Shown here one piece after another: positions 7,957 through 16,555 of a stretch of DNA of 64,000 bases. The stretch spans positions 3,513,001-3,577,000 of the forward strand of contig NZ_CP100470.1 of NCBI RefSeq assembly GCF_030323145.1. Reading direction: 5' to 3'. Under the pieces are notes generated by a model that had not been told where the DNA came from, ran no database searches, and saw nothing but the letters and a program-made list of their open reading frames with translations. The stretch is from Mesorhizobium sp. C432A. Lineage in GTDB: Bacteria; Pseudomonadota; Alphaproteobacteria; Rhizobiales; Rhizobiaceae. Made by a program: the position numbers and the translations under genes. Position 1 is the stretch's first letter; every line of letters starts with the position of its first letter.

Positions 7957-7982
7957 AAAGCCGCGCTGCAAGGCGCGGCTTT
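7957..7982. terminator. Bidirectional terminator between the entericidin and corrinoid protein genes
   Basis: AAAGCCGCGC (7957-7966) pairs perfectly with its complement at 7973-7982 around a TGCAAG loop. On the minus strand the stem is followed by a run of T (complement of the A-run at 7954-7959), so it best serves the leftward corrinoid gene. The convergent entericidin gene can use it too. Confidence 0.8.
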
Positions 7983-8013
7983 CGATTGTGGGCCAGACGC
8001 CTTGCAGAACAGA

Positions 8014-8712
8014 TCAGGCTGAAGCGCGCATATTATGCTTGCGCTTCATGAAGTCCTTGGCGGTCTCGACCGCCACAGCCGCGTCGCGGCAATAGGCATC
8101 GGCGCCGACGGCCTTGCCGAATTCCTCGTTGAGCGGCGCGCCGCCGACCAGGACGACATAGTCGTCGCGGATGCCCTTTTCCTTCATCGTGTCGATGACG
8201 ACCTTCATGTAGGGCATGGTCGTGGTCAAAAGCGCCGACATGCCGATAATGTCGGGCTGGTGCTGCTCGATGGCGTCGAGGTATTTTTCCACCGCATTGT
8301 TGATGCCGAGATCGATGACGTCGAAGCCGGCACCTTCCATCATCATGCCGACGAGGTTCTTGCCGATGTCGTGGATGTCGCCCTTGACGGTGCCGATCAC
8401 CATCTTGCCCTGCTTCGGCGCGCCGGTGGCGGCCAGCAGCGGGCGCAGGATGAACATGCCGGCCTTCATGGCGTTGGCCGACAGCAGCACCTCGGGAACG
8501 AACAGGATGCCGTCGCGAAAGTCCTCGCCGACGATGCGCATGCCTTCGACCAGAGCTTCGGTCAGCACCTTGTAGGGCACCCAGCCGCGCTCGAGCAGGA
8601 TGTTGGTGCCTTCCTCGATCTCTTCCTTCAGCCCGTCATAGAGATCGTCGTGCATCTGCTGCACCAACTCGTCGTCGGAAAGCTCGGAGAGGATGATCTC
8701 GTCGTCGGCCAT
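8014..8712 (-). CDS. Corrinoid (B12-binding) methyl carrier protein, MtbC/MttC family
   Basis: This 232-aa protein has the two-domain layout of methyltransferase corrinoid proteins. A helical cap (residues about 5-95) is followed by a Rossmann-type B12 domain with the hallmark D112-x-H114-x-x-G117 (GDIHDIGKNL), where His114 is the lower cobalt ligand. The later segments MSALLTTTM and VLVGGAPL are also typical. The ATG at 8710-8712 has a good AAGGAG ribosome site; longer readings run into the intergenic region. It is divergent from the mttB gene across 260 nt. It should carry the methyl group from MttB to the THF methyltransferase and be reactivated by the RamA-like protein. Confidence 0.93.
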   Translation of the reverse strand: MADDEIILSELSDDELVQQMHDDLYDGLKEEIEEGTNILLERGWVPYKVLTEALVEGMRIVGEDFRDGILFVPEVLLSANAMKAGMFILRPLLAATGAPKQGKMVIGTVKGDIHDIGKNLVGMMMEGAGFDVIDLGINNAVEKYLDAIEQHQPDIIGMSALLTTTMPYMKVVIDTMKEKGIRDDYVVLVGGAPLNEEFGKAVGADAYCRDAAVAVETAKDFMKRKHNMRASA

Positions 8713-8972
8713 TTTTCTCGGGCTCCTTGCCGCGCGGATGCGATCACGGCGGCTTAAAATAATCGCGTCAATACCTAACCCGGCGGGGGCAGGTATCCAT
8801 AGCTGATTTGCGACTTCCCGCAAAAGGAAAGCGACCGCAAATCTATTGGAATTCTTGTCGATTTTGCGACAGGCGTTGGCGCTGGCGGGCCGTTTCGAAT
8901 AGGGTGCATGGCTACGATCCGGGCGAGAAGCCGCCATACGCGGCCGCAAACGGTTTTTAGGGAAAAACGATC
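8713..8972. promoter_or_regulatory. Divergent promoter region of corrinoid protein and mttB genes with repeated GATTTGCGAC motif
   Basis: The 260-nt intergenic region holds GATTTGCG (8805-8812) inverted against CGCAAATC (8836-8843). A direct second copy, GATTTTGCGAC, lies at 8860-8870, 55 nt after the first GATTTGCGAC (8805-8814). An extra half-site CGCAAA lies at 8819-8824. Such clustered half-sites suggest a cooperative regulator that controls both divergent genes. No -35/-10 pair was assigned. Confidence 0.45.
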
Positions 8973-10547
8973 ATGAGTGAAAACGCGTCAGTCGACCAGG
9001 AAGCGTCCAATGCGCGACGTGGACGTGCTGCCAGCGGCGGCGCGGCTGCAAGGCGGGCGGCGCGCTCGGGCGGCGGACCGGGCACCCAGCTCACCTATAT
9101 CAAGCGCAAGATCAACATCTATGAGGTCCTCAACGAGGAAGGCCTGGCGATTATCGAAAACAACACCGATACGGTGCTGGAAGAGATCGGCATCATCTTT
9201 CGCGACGACGCCGAGGCGCTGCAGCTTTGGAAAGAGGCGGGCGCCGACGTCAAGGGCGAGCGCGTGCATTTTCCCAAGGGCCTCTGCCGCTCGCTGCTGA
9301 AGACCGCGCCGCCCATCTACACCCAGCATGCGCGCAACGCCGAACGTTCGGTGCAGATCGGCGGCAACGCCACGGTCTTCGCGCCGGTCTATGGTCCGCC
9401 CTTCGTGCGCGATCTCGACGGTGTCAGGCGCTACGCGACGATCGAGGATTTCCGGAATTTCGTGAAGCTCGCCTATATGGCGCCGTCGATTCACCATTCG
9501 GGCGGCACGGTTTGCGAGCCGGTCGACGTGCCGGTCAACAAACGCCATCTCGACATGATCTACAGCCACATCAAATATTCGGACAAACCGTTCATGGGTT
9601 CGGTGACGGCGCCAGAGCGGGCCGAAGACACCGTCGCCATGGCCAAGATCGTGTTCGGCGACGATTTCGTCGAAAACAACACCGTGCTGACCAGCCTGAT
9701 CAACGCCAATTCGCCGATGGTGTTCGACGAAACCATGCTGGGCGCGCTGAAGGTTTATTCGCGTCACAACCAGGCTTGCATCGTCACGCCGTTCATCCTT
9801 GCCGGCGCGATGAGCCCGGTCACGGTGGCCGGCACGCTGACGCAGGTTCTGGCAGAGGTGCTGGCCGGCGCCTCTTTCACGCAGTTGATCCGTCCCGGCG
9901 CGCCGGTGCTGTTCGGCACCTTCGCCTCGTCGATCTCCATGCAGTCTGGTGCGCCGACCTTCGGCACACCGGAGCCGTCGCTGGTTTCCTACGGCGCCGC
10001 ACAGCTTGCCCGCCGGCTCGGTCTGCCGTTCCGCACCGGCGGCTCGCTCTGCGCCTCCAAGGTTCCGGACGCGCAGGCCGCCTATGAGAGCGCCAACACG
10101 CTCAACTCGACCATTCTTGCCGGCACCAATTTCGTCCTGCATTCGGCCGGCTGGCTCGAGGGCGGACTGGCCTCCTGCTACGAAAAATTCATGATGGACA
10201 TCGACCAGCTCGGCATGACGCAAAAGTTTTCCGAAGGCGTCGACCTCTCGGAAAACGGCCAGGCGATGGACGCCATCCGCCAGGTCGGCCCGGGCAGCCA
10301 CTATCTCGGCTGCGACCACACGCAGGCGAATTTCCAGACCGCCTTCTATCGCTCCAGCATCGCCGATAACAATTCCTACGAGCAGTGGCTGGCCGAGGGG
10401 GAGAAAACAGCGCCGCAGCGCGCCAACGAACTCGCCCGCCGCTGGCTGGAGACCTACGAGGCGCCGTATCTCGATCCGGGCATCGACGACGGGCTGAAGG
10501 ACTACATCGCGACGAAGAAGGCGTCGATGGCTGACGCCTTCACCTGA
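8973..10547 (+). CDS. mttB: MttB-family corrinoid methyltransferase (non-pyrrolysine)
   Basis: This 524-aa protein of the trimethylamine methyltransferase superfamily transfers a methyl group from a quaternary or tertiary amine to the cobalt of its corrinoid partner. The reading frame is open with no internal TAG, so it is a non-pyrrolysine member such as those acting on glycine betaine, proline betaine or carnitine. Family stretches include YGPPFVRDLDGVRRY, SLINANSPMVFDETML, PFILAGAMSPVT, and the C-terminal VGPGSHYLGCDHT. The N-terminus (residues about 12-36) is an Arg/Ala/Gly-rich tail that precedes the fold. The ATG at 8973 has an AGGGA site upstream. It is divergent from the corrinoid protein and followed by an Fe-S protein gene. 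The substrate is unknown; glycine betaine or a related onium compound is inferred from neighbours. Confidence 0.9.
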   Translation: MSENASVDQEASNARRGRAASGGAAARRAARSGGGPGTQLTYIKRKINIYEVLNEEGLAIIENNTDTVLEEIGIIFRDDAEALQLWKEAGADVKGERVHFPKGLCRSLLKTAPPIYTQHARNAERSVQIGGNATVFAPVYGPPFVRDLDGVRRYATIEDFRNFVKLAYMAPSIHHSGGTVCEPVDVPVNKRHLDMIYSHIKYSDKPFMGSVTAPERAEDTVAMAKIVFGDDFVENNTVLTSLINANSPMVFDETMLGALKVYSRHNQACIVTPFILAGAMSPVTVAGTLTQVLAEVLAGASFTQLIRPGAPVLFGTFASSISMQSGAPTFGTPEPSLVSYGAAQLARRLGLPFRTGGSLCASKVPDAQAAYESANTLNSTILAGTNFVLHSAGWLEGGLASCYEKFMMDIDQLGMTQKFSEGVDLSENGQAMDAIRQVGPGSHYLGCDHTQANFQTAFYRSSIADNNSYEQWLAEGEKTAPQRANELARRWLETYEAPYLDPGIDDGLKDYIATKKASMADAFT

Positions 10548-10636
10548 AAGGAGCCCGAGTCAGGCGGGGCTAAAGTCGCCAACATCATCCACAAGGAAGT
10601 CTGGCGGAGCGCTTTCTCCGACCCGGACAAGAAGGG

Positions 10637-11323
10637 ATGATTGCGCGGCGCCGGGCTGACGAGATAGCGGCCGCGCTTTCCGCCGACGGCCTCATCCTGC
10701 GCGGCGGCTTCAATTTCGCAACAAGCGAAACGCCGCCGCATGGCCCTTCAGCCGCCCCTGCCAAATCCGTGCTATTGGTCGGGCAGGCGGGAGCGGCACC
10801 CTGGCCGCATTTCCTGCGCTGGCGCGACCGGCAACCGCAAACCATTGCTAATCCGCTCGACACATGGTCGCGCGAAGTGATCGGTGCGGTGGCGGAGAAA
10901 TTCGGCGCGCGCGCCGTTTCGCCTTCGGACAGACCTTATCTGCCGTTCCAGCAATGGGCGATGCGAGCGGAGGGGCTGAGACCGTCGCCGCTGGGCATCC
11001 TGATGCATCCGCAGTACGGGCTCTGGCATGCCTATCGCGGCGCGTTGCTGTTCGAGGATGAGATCGCGCTTCCTGAACGTCGCGAAGCGATTCACCTTTG
11101 CGACGCCTGTGTCGCAAAACCTTGCCTGAAATCCTGTCCGGTTGATGCCTATTCGGTCGATGGTTTCGCCTATGAGTCCTGCCTGGCGCATGTGCGCGGG
11201 CAAAACGGCGAACCATGCCGCGGCGGCGGCTGCCTCGACCGCAACGCTTGTCCGTATGGCACGGCCCATCGCTATCCGCTTGAGGTTCAGGCCTTTCACA
11301 TGACGGCGTTTGCTGGCCTGTAG
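10637..11323 (+). CDS. Dicluster 4Fe-4S ferredoxin-like protein downstream of mttB
   Basis: This 228-aa protein has a C-terminal iron-sulfur region. Eight cysteines could hold two [4Fe-4S] clusters: C-x2-C-x4-C-x3-CP (CDACVAKPCLKSCP) is followed by a second irregular set (ESC, EPC, GGC, NACP). The N-terminal 140 residues resemble the substrate half of QueG-like proteins only loosely and contain no corrinoid motif that can be recognised. The ATG at 10637 directly follows GAAGGG, leaving no spacing, so the true start could lie slightly downstream. It is 89 nt after mttB on the same strand. A possible role as electron donor to the RamA-like activator is inference from position. Confidence 0.75.
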   Translation: MIARRRADEIAAALSADGLILRGGFNFATSETPPHGPSAAPAKSVLLVGQAGAAPWPHFLRWRDRQPQTIANPLDTWSREVIGAVAEKFGARAVSPSDRPYLPFQQWAMRAEGLRPSPLGILMHPQYGLWHAYRGALLFEDEIALPERREAIHLCDACVAKPCLKSCPVDAYSVDGFAYESCLAHVRGQNGEPCRGGGCLDRNACPYGTAHRYPLEVQAFHMTAFAGL

Positions 11324-11427
11324 CGGCGTTGAACGCCTGCACAAAGTGTTGAACGGGATTGTCAGGGAACGGCTTGCCCTGACAATGCCTGCTTATATGT
11401 ATCGCACGACAATCAATGGGGCGAGCC

Positions 11428-12165
11428 ATGGCGAAGCAGGACATTGAGATAGAGACCGGGGACGGCGTGGCGAAGGCGGGATTGTTCCGTTCGGCGACTG
11501 TTTCCCCGGTCAAGGCCGGTACCATTCTCTACATGGACGCCTTCGGTCCGCGACCGGCGCTCGACGCAATGGCGGAGCGGCTGGCGGGTGAGGGCTATGC
11601 GGTGCTGGTGCCGGATCTTTTCTATCGCAAAGCACCCTACGGGCCGTTCGAGCCCAAGACCGCTTTCGTCGTGGAGGAGACCAAGGTCGCGCTGACGGCG
11701 TTGGTCCACGGCACGACACAGGACATGACCATCCGCGACAGCAGGGCGTTCCTCGACACGCTTACCGCTGAAGGTGTCACCGGACCGGTCGGTGTCGTCG
11801 GTTACTGCATGGGCGGGGCGCGGGCCTTGAATGCGGCTGCAACCTATCCCGATCGCATCGTGGCGGCGGCAAGCTTCCATGGCGGCAATCTGGCCAGCGA
11901 TGCCGCCGACAGGCCGCACCGCAAGGCTGCAATGATCAAGGCGCGGGTCTATGTCGGAACGTCTGGGGTGGACCGCAGCTTTCCGCCGGAGCAGTCGGCG
12001 CGACTGGCCGAGGCGCTGCGCGTGGCGGAAGTCGACCACGTCATCGAAAACTATGCCGGCATGGCGCATGGCTGGTGCGTGTCGGACCACAGCGTGTTCA
12101 ACGCGGCCGGCGCCGAGCGCCACTGGAAGCGACTGACGACGCTGTTCGCCGAGACGCTGATCTAA
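11428..12165 (+). CDS. Dienelactone hydrolase family protein
   Basis: This alpha/beta hydrolase of about 245 aa carries the Cys nucleophile motif GYCMGG (near residue 130), a conserved Asp-containing VYVGTSGVDRSF strand, and the catalytic His in GMAHGW. This is the Cys-Asp-His triad of dienelactone hydrolases. The inner ATG at 11428 is preferred over 11416 because GGGGCGAG lies just upstream of it. It is a single gene between the Fe-S protein and a flavoprotein; no pathway genes for chloroaromatics are nearby, so the true substrate is open. Confidence 0.85.
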   Translation: MAKQDIEIETGDGVAKAGLFRSATVSPVKAGTILYMDAFGPRPALDAMAERLAGEGYAVLVPDLFYRKAPYGPFEPKTAFVVEETKVALTALVHGTTQDMTIRDSRAFLDTLTAEGVTGPVGVVGYCMGGARALNAAATYPDRIVAAASFHGGNLASDAADRPHRKAAMIKARVYVGTSGVDRSFPPEQSARLAEALRVAEVDHVIENYAGMAHGWCVSDHSVFNAAGAERHWKRLTTLFAETLI

Positions 12166-12260
12166 CGAGGCGTTGCCTGAAGTCGCAACGAACGGGTAGA
12201 GACTGCACGATTGGCGCGGCCTGTTAAAACAGCGCCAGTCGAGCGGGAACGAACAGCCTG

Positions 12261-13439
12261 ATGCAATCCTATGATGTCGTGGTGATCGGCGCCGGTGCGG
12301 CCGGAATGATGTGCGCCATCGAGGCGGGCAAGCGCGGCCGCTCGGTCCTGGTGCTCGATCACGCGGCAAAGCCCGGCGAGAAGATCCGCATCTCCGGCGG
12401 CGGCCGCTGCAACTTCACCAACATCCATGCGAGCCCGAAGAATTTCATCTCGGGCAATCCGCATTTCTGCATTTCGGCGCTCAGCCGCTACACGCAGCGC
12501 GATTTCATCGGGCTCGTCGAACGCCACGGCGTCGCCTATCACGAGAAGACGTTGGGACAGCTGTTTTGCGATGGCTCGGCGCGGCTGATCATCGACATGC
12601 TGGTCTCCGAAATGCAGGATGGGGGCGTGGAACTTGCGCTGTCGACCGAGGTGAGGAACGTCAGCAAGGCCGCGGACGGTTTTGTGCTGACGCTCTCCAC
12701 TGGCAGCGTCGCCTGCAATTCGCTGGTCGTTGCCTGTGGTGGCAAGTCGATCCCCAAAATGGGCGCGTCCGGTTTCGGCTACGAGCTTGCGGCGCAGTTC
12801 GGCCTGGCGGTGGTGGAAACACGGCCGGCGCTGGTGCCGCTTACCTTCGACGCAAGAACGCTGGAGCGGCTGGCGCCCTTGGCCGGCAATGCCGTCGATG
12901 CCGAAGTCGCCTGCGGCAAGACGCGGTTTTCAGAAGCGATGCTGTTTACGCATCGCGGCTTGAGCGGGCCTTCCATCCTGCAGATCTCGTCCTATTGGCG
13001 CGAGGGCGACGAGATCCGCATCGCCATTCTGCCGGGGAGGGATGTGGCGGAACTGCTGCGCGCCGCCCGGCGCGTCAACGGCAGGCAAGCGGTGCAGACG
13101 GTGCTTGCAAACCATTTGCCGAAGCGCCTTGCGCAAGCAGTCGCCGAGCGCAGTGGGATCGATGGCAATCTCGCTGATTTGACAGACCTGCAAATGAAAA
13201 CCGTCGAAGCCGCCGTCAACGACTGGCGCATCAAGCCGGCCGGCTCCGAGGGTTACCGCACGGCGGAAGTGACGCTTGGCGGTGTCGATACCAACGGGCT
13301 CGATCAGAAGACGATGCAGGCGAAATCCGTGCCGGGGCTGTTTTTCATCGGCGAAGTCGTCGATGTCACGGGCTGGCTGGGCGGCTATAATTTTCAGTGG
13401 GCTTGGTCGTCCGGCTGGGCCTCGGGCCAGGTGTGCTGA
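12261..13439 (+). CDS. HI0933/YhiN-like NAD(P)/FAD flavoprotein
   Basis: This 392-aa protein of the HI0933 family opens with an FAD-binding Rossmann motif (VVIGAGAAGMMCAIEAGKRG) and the family block IRISGGGRCNFTN near residue 45. It closes with GGVDTNGLDQKTMQ and LFFIGEVVDVTGWLGGYNFQWAWSSG. Members are soluble flavin oxidoreductases; BaiN-like proteins reduce bile acids and others have no known substrate. It ends two nucleotides before a palindromic repeat element. Nothing in the context points to a specific pathway. Confidence 0.85.
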   Translation: MQSYDVVVIGAGAAGMMCAIEAGKRGRSVLVLDHAAKPGEKIRISGGGRCNFTNIHASPKNFISGNPHFCISALSRYTQRDFIGLVERHGVAYHEKTLGQLFCDGSARLIIDMLVSEMQDGGVELALSTEVRNVSKAADGFVLTLSTGSVACNSLVVACGGKSIPKMGASGFGYELAAQFGLAVVETRPALVPLTFDARTLERLAPLAGNAVDAEVACGKTRFSEAMLFTHRGLSGPSILQISSYWREGDEIRIAILPGRDVAELLRAARRVNGRQAVQTVLANHLPKRLAQAVAERSGIDGNLADLTDLQMKTVEAAVNDWRIKPAGSEGYRTAEVTLGGVDTNGLDQKTMQAKSVPGLFFIGEVVDVTGWLGGYNFQWAWSSGWASGQVC

Positions 13440-13440
13440 T

Positions 13441-13558
13441 ATTCAGGTGAGGCCGGCCTGCAAACGACGGCTTTCTGTGCTTCCGGTGCTCGCGTACCAA
13501 AAGTACGCTCCGCTCCGGTTCTCGAAATCCATCGTTTTCGGCTCGGCCTGACCTGAAT
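13441..13558. repeat. Rhizobiales-type palindromic intergenic repeat
   Basis: Arms ATTCAGGTGAGGCCG (13441-13455) and CGGCCTGACCTGAAT (13544-13558) pair with one mismatch. Inside is a perfect hairpin, GCGTAC and GTACGC (13492-13508), flanked by near-symmetrical CCGG blocks. Elements of this layout occur in many copies in Mesorhizobium and relatives. It begins right after the flavoprotein stop codon and could fold at the 3' end of that mRNA. Confidence 0.75.
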
Positions 13559-13651
13559 CTCAGCGCACCTGTTGCGCGTGCATCCGTCGCCTCGGAAAAA
13601 AATCTTTCCATAACCCCAAGGATTGGCCATTAGCCTTCGTCCAACAGGCAA

Positions 13652-14215
13652 ATGATGGCGATGATGCTGGATGAAAGCGAAGCCTCCGACGCCGAATTGA
13701 TCGGGCGGGCGAAGGGCGGAGACAGGGGTGCCTTCGGCAAATTGCTGGAGCGGCACTACGACTTCGTCTATCGCGCCGCCTATCGCTGGTGCGGAAAGAA
13801 GGCCGATGCCGAAGACATCGCCCAGGAGGTCTGTGTCCGTCTCGGCAAGGCGATCCGCGACTACCGCGGCGGCGGCGCGTTCACGACATGGCTCTATTCC
13901 GTGACGTTGAACGCGGCGCGCGACATGATGCGCAAGACCACGCGCGAAAACGTCAAGACCGAGGCTTTCGGCGCCTACAGCATGATATCGGGAGAGGCCT
14001 CGGCGGAACCTGAAGATCCCACTGAGGCGCTCTGGGCAGCGGTGCGGCAATTGCCGGACAAGCAGCGCGATGCAGTACTTCTGGTCTATGGCGAAGGTTT
14101 GAGCCATGCGGCCGCCGCCGAGGCGATGGCAATCTCGGAGACGACGGTTTCCTGGCACATCCATGAAGCGAAGAAACGGCTGAAGACGTTGATTCGTTCA
14201 GCCGGGGAAGTGTGA
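13652..14215 (+). CDS. ECF-type RNA polymerase sigma factor
   Basis: This 187-aa sigma-70 family protein has region 2 at residues about 15-85 (GAFGKLLERHYDFVYRAAYRWCGKKADAEDIAQEV) and region 4 at about 125-180 (QLPDKQRDAVLLVYGEGLSHAAAAEAMAISETTVSWHIHEAKKRL), joined by a short linker. Four in-frame ATGs (13652, 13655, 13661, 13664) leave the exact start uncertain. Its stop overlaps the leader of the following VWA gene. Genes arranged this way normally encode a sigma factor and its membrane anti-sigma factor, so the next protein is the likely regulator. No autoregulated promoter could be assigned. Confidence 0.9.
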   Translation: MMAMMLDESEASDAELIGRAKGGDRGAFGKLLERHYDFVYRAAYRWCGKKADAEDIAQEVCVRLGKAIRDYRGGGAFTTWLYSVTLNAARDMMRKTTRENVKTEAFGAYSMISGEASAEPEDPTEALWAAVRQLPDKQRDAVLLVYGEGLSHAAAAEAMAISETTVSWHIHEAKKRLKTLIRSAGEV

Positions 14216-14217
14216 CC

Positions 14218-16314
14218 ATGGTCGACGACAACGAACTCAACAGGCTGCGCGACGCAGCAGTACCGGCGCCAGGCGAAAGCGCGAAGGCACGCGCCTTCGA
14301 AGCCGCCATGAGCGCCTATGATCAGGAAAATATTTCTGCCGTCACCCAAGGATCGGTCGGCGGGCTTCGTCTCACAGAGCGAGCACAAAAGCTCTGGAGC
14401 GAGATCATGCAAAAGAAACTCATCGCCACGCCAGCCATTGCCGGGCTCGTCGCCCTGCCGATCGCCGGATACGCCACCTTCCACATGCTGAGGGAACAGC
14501 CGTTGCCGTTCGGCGGCGACGAGAAGATCACCGAAACGCTGGCCGACAAACCGGCAACCAACGCGCCGGTAAAAGAAAAGCAGGCGCCTGAAGGCGACAA
14601 GAAGGCCGACGCCGATGTGCGAAGCCGCGACACCACTACGACGCTTACGCCGCCCGCGCCGCCGAAGCCCGAATCGACCGTTGCTGTCGCCCCGGCGCAG
14701 CAGGATGCGCTCGGACGCGGCGTGTTGGCCGAGCCTGCGCCAGTTGAGAGCCGCGAGTTTTCGCTTGACGGCACCGCTGCCCCGGCCGGCGGCGCGCGGG
14801 TCGACCGCATGGCCGGCACGACCGAATCCAAGTACCTGGCACAGCCTTCGACGATGCCGGCCGACCAGATTGCGCCGCAGGAGCCAAACCGCGACCGCGT
14901 CGAGGATTTCAAGACCAATCCGGTGCATGCAGCGCTTCAGGATCCGGTCTCGACCTTCTCGATCGACGTCGACACCGCTTCCTATTCCTTCGTCCGCGGC
15001 TCGCTGAAGCAGGGCTACCTGCCGCAGGCCGACACGGTGCGCGTCGAGGAGATGGTCAATTACTTCCCCTATGACTGGAAGGGGCCGGACTCGGCTTCGA
15101 CGCCGTTCAATTCGACCGTCAGCGTGATGCCGACGCCGTGGAACGGGCACACCAAGCTGATGCACGTCGCCATCAAGGGCTTCGACATCAAGCCGGTCGA
15201 GCAGCCGAAGGCCAATCTGGTGTTCCTGATCGACGTCTCGGGTTCGATGGACGAGCCTGACAAGCTGCCGCTGCTCAAGTCGGCTTTCCGGCTGCTGGTC
15301 AGCAAGCTCAAGGCGGACGACACCATCACAATCGTCACCTATGCCGGTGACGCCGGCACCGTGCTGATGCCGACCAAGGTTACCGAGAAGGACAAGATCC
15401 TCAACGCCATCGACAATCTGTCGCCCGGCGGCTCGACGGCCGGCGAGGCGGGCATCAAGGAAGCCTACAGGCTTGCCCAGCAGTCCTTCATCAAGGATGG
15501 CATCAACCGTGTGATGCTGGCCACGGACGGCGACTTCAATGTCGGCCAGACCGATGACGACGATCTGAAGCGGCTGATCGAGCAGGAGCGCAAGACCGGC
15601 GTCTTCCTGTCGGTGTTCGGCTTTGGACGCGGCAATCTGAACGACCAGATGATGCAGACCATCGCCCAGAACGGCAACGGCACCGCCGCCTATATCGACA
15701 CGCTGGCCGAGGCCGAGAAGGTTCTGGTCGAGGATGCCTCCTCGACGCTGTTCACCATCGCCAAGGACGTCAAGATCCAGGTCGAGTTCAATCCGGACAA
15801 GGTCTCGGAGTACCGGCTGATCGGCTATGAAACCCGCGCCTTGAACCGCGAGGACTTCAACAATGATCGCGTCGATGCCGGCGATATCGGCTCGGGCCAC
15901 TCGGTCACCGCCATCTACGAGATCACGCCGAAGGGCAGCGGCGGCGAGCAGATGGATCCGCTGCGCTACGGCCAGGCAACGGTCAACAATGGCGGCGTCG
16001 CCAATGCCGACGAATATGCCTTTGTGAAAATCCGCTACAAGCTGCCGAACGAAGACGTCTCGAAGCTGATCACCACGCCGGTGACCTCGGCCAACGAGGT
16101 CGCGTCCTTCGACCAGGCCAGCACCGACCAGCGTTTCTCCGTCGCTGTCGCCGCCTTCGGCCAGAAGCTGCGCGACGAGGATGCGACCGCGAAGTTCGGC
16201 TACGACAAGATCATGGAGATTGCCACCGCCGCCCGAGGAGCCGACCCGTTTGGGTACAGGTCCGAGTTCCTTTCGCTTGTGCGCCTTGCCTCGGCGCTGG
16301 GCGGTAACCGGTAG
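14218..16314 (+). CDS. Membrane-anchored YfbK-like von Willebrand factor A protein, partner of the ECF sigma factor
   Basis: This 698-aa protein starts at ATG 14218, which has GGGGAAG 7 nt upstream; an in-frame GTG at 14212 is too close to that site. Residues about 1-65 are cytoplasmic. A transmembrane segment follows near 66-90 (KLIATPAIAGLVALPIAGYATF), then a Pro/Lys-rich linker to about 200. The YfbK N-terminal region (DPVSTFSIDVDTASYSFVR) precedes a VWA domain with the MIDAS motif DVSGSMD near residue 340 and a C-terminal DUF3520-like domain. The short N-terminal part looks like a sigma-binding region, so this may be an anti-sigma factor fused to an extracytoplasmic VWA sensor. That role is inference from gene order. 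Followed by a strong terminator. Confidence 0.85.
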   Translation: MVDDNELNRLRDAAVPAPGESAKARAFEAAMSAYDQENISAVTQGSVGGLRLTERAQKLWSEIMQKKLIATPAIAGLVALPIAGYATFHMLREQPLPFGGDEKITETLADKPATNAPVKEKQAPEGDKKADADVRSRDTTTTLTPPAPPKPESTVAVAPAQQDALGRGVLAEPAPVESREFSLDGTAAPAGGARVDRMAGTTESKYLAQPSTMPADQIAPQEPNRDRVEDFKTNPVHAALQDPVSTFSIDVDTASYSFVRGSLKQGYLPQADTVRVEEMVNYFPYDWKGPDSASTPFNSTVSVMPTPWNGHTKLMHVAIKGFDIKPVEQPKANLVFLIDVSGSMDEPDKLPLLKSAFRLLVSKLKADDTITIVTYAGDAGTVLMPTKVTEKDKILNAIDNLSPGGSTAGEAGIKEAYRLAQQSFIKDGINRVMLATDGDFNVGQTDDDDLKRLIEQERKTGVFLSVFGFGRGNLNDQMMQTIAQNGNGTAAYIDTLAEAEKVLVEDASSTLFTIAKDVKIQVEFNPDKVSEYRLIGYETRALNREDFNNDRVDAGDIGSGHSVTAIYEITPKGSGGEQMDPLRYGQATVNNGGVANADEYAFVKIRYKLPNEDVSKLITTPVTSANEVASFDQASTDQRFSVAVAAFGQKLRDEDATAKFGYDKIMEIATAARGADPFGYRSEFLSLVRLASALGGNR

Positions 16315-16385
16315 TGGCAATACAGCCGGTTCCTTTCAGACGGGGGTCGTTCTGATACGGGGAACCGACTACGGGCGGGTGAGGC

Positions 16386-16419
16386 AGGCCGGCGGGGGAA
16401 ACCCTGCCGGCCTTTTTTT
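16386..16419 (+). terminator. Rho-independent terminator of the sigma/VWA operon
   Basis: AGGCCGGC (16386-16393) pairs with GCCGGCCT (16406-16413), with further G-C pairing toward the GAAA loop, followed by TTTTTT. Confidence 0.9.
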
Positions 16420-16555
16420 CGGATCGATTGATCCGAAGCGCACAGATGATCCGCCTGATCGTTAAATTGCGCGGCTTTTCCGGAACGTCATCGCAATGCC
16501 CTGCTATTATTGCATGGGGTCGGGACTGGGCTTGGGGAGCCGGGAATTGCAGATC

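Noticed and set aside
14086..16320. A 744-codon open frame antisense to the sigma/VWA genes
   Set aside because: Same shadow effect; the sense strand has unambiguous sigma and VWA motifs.
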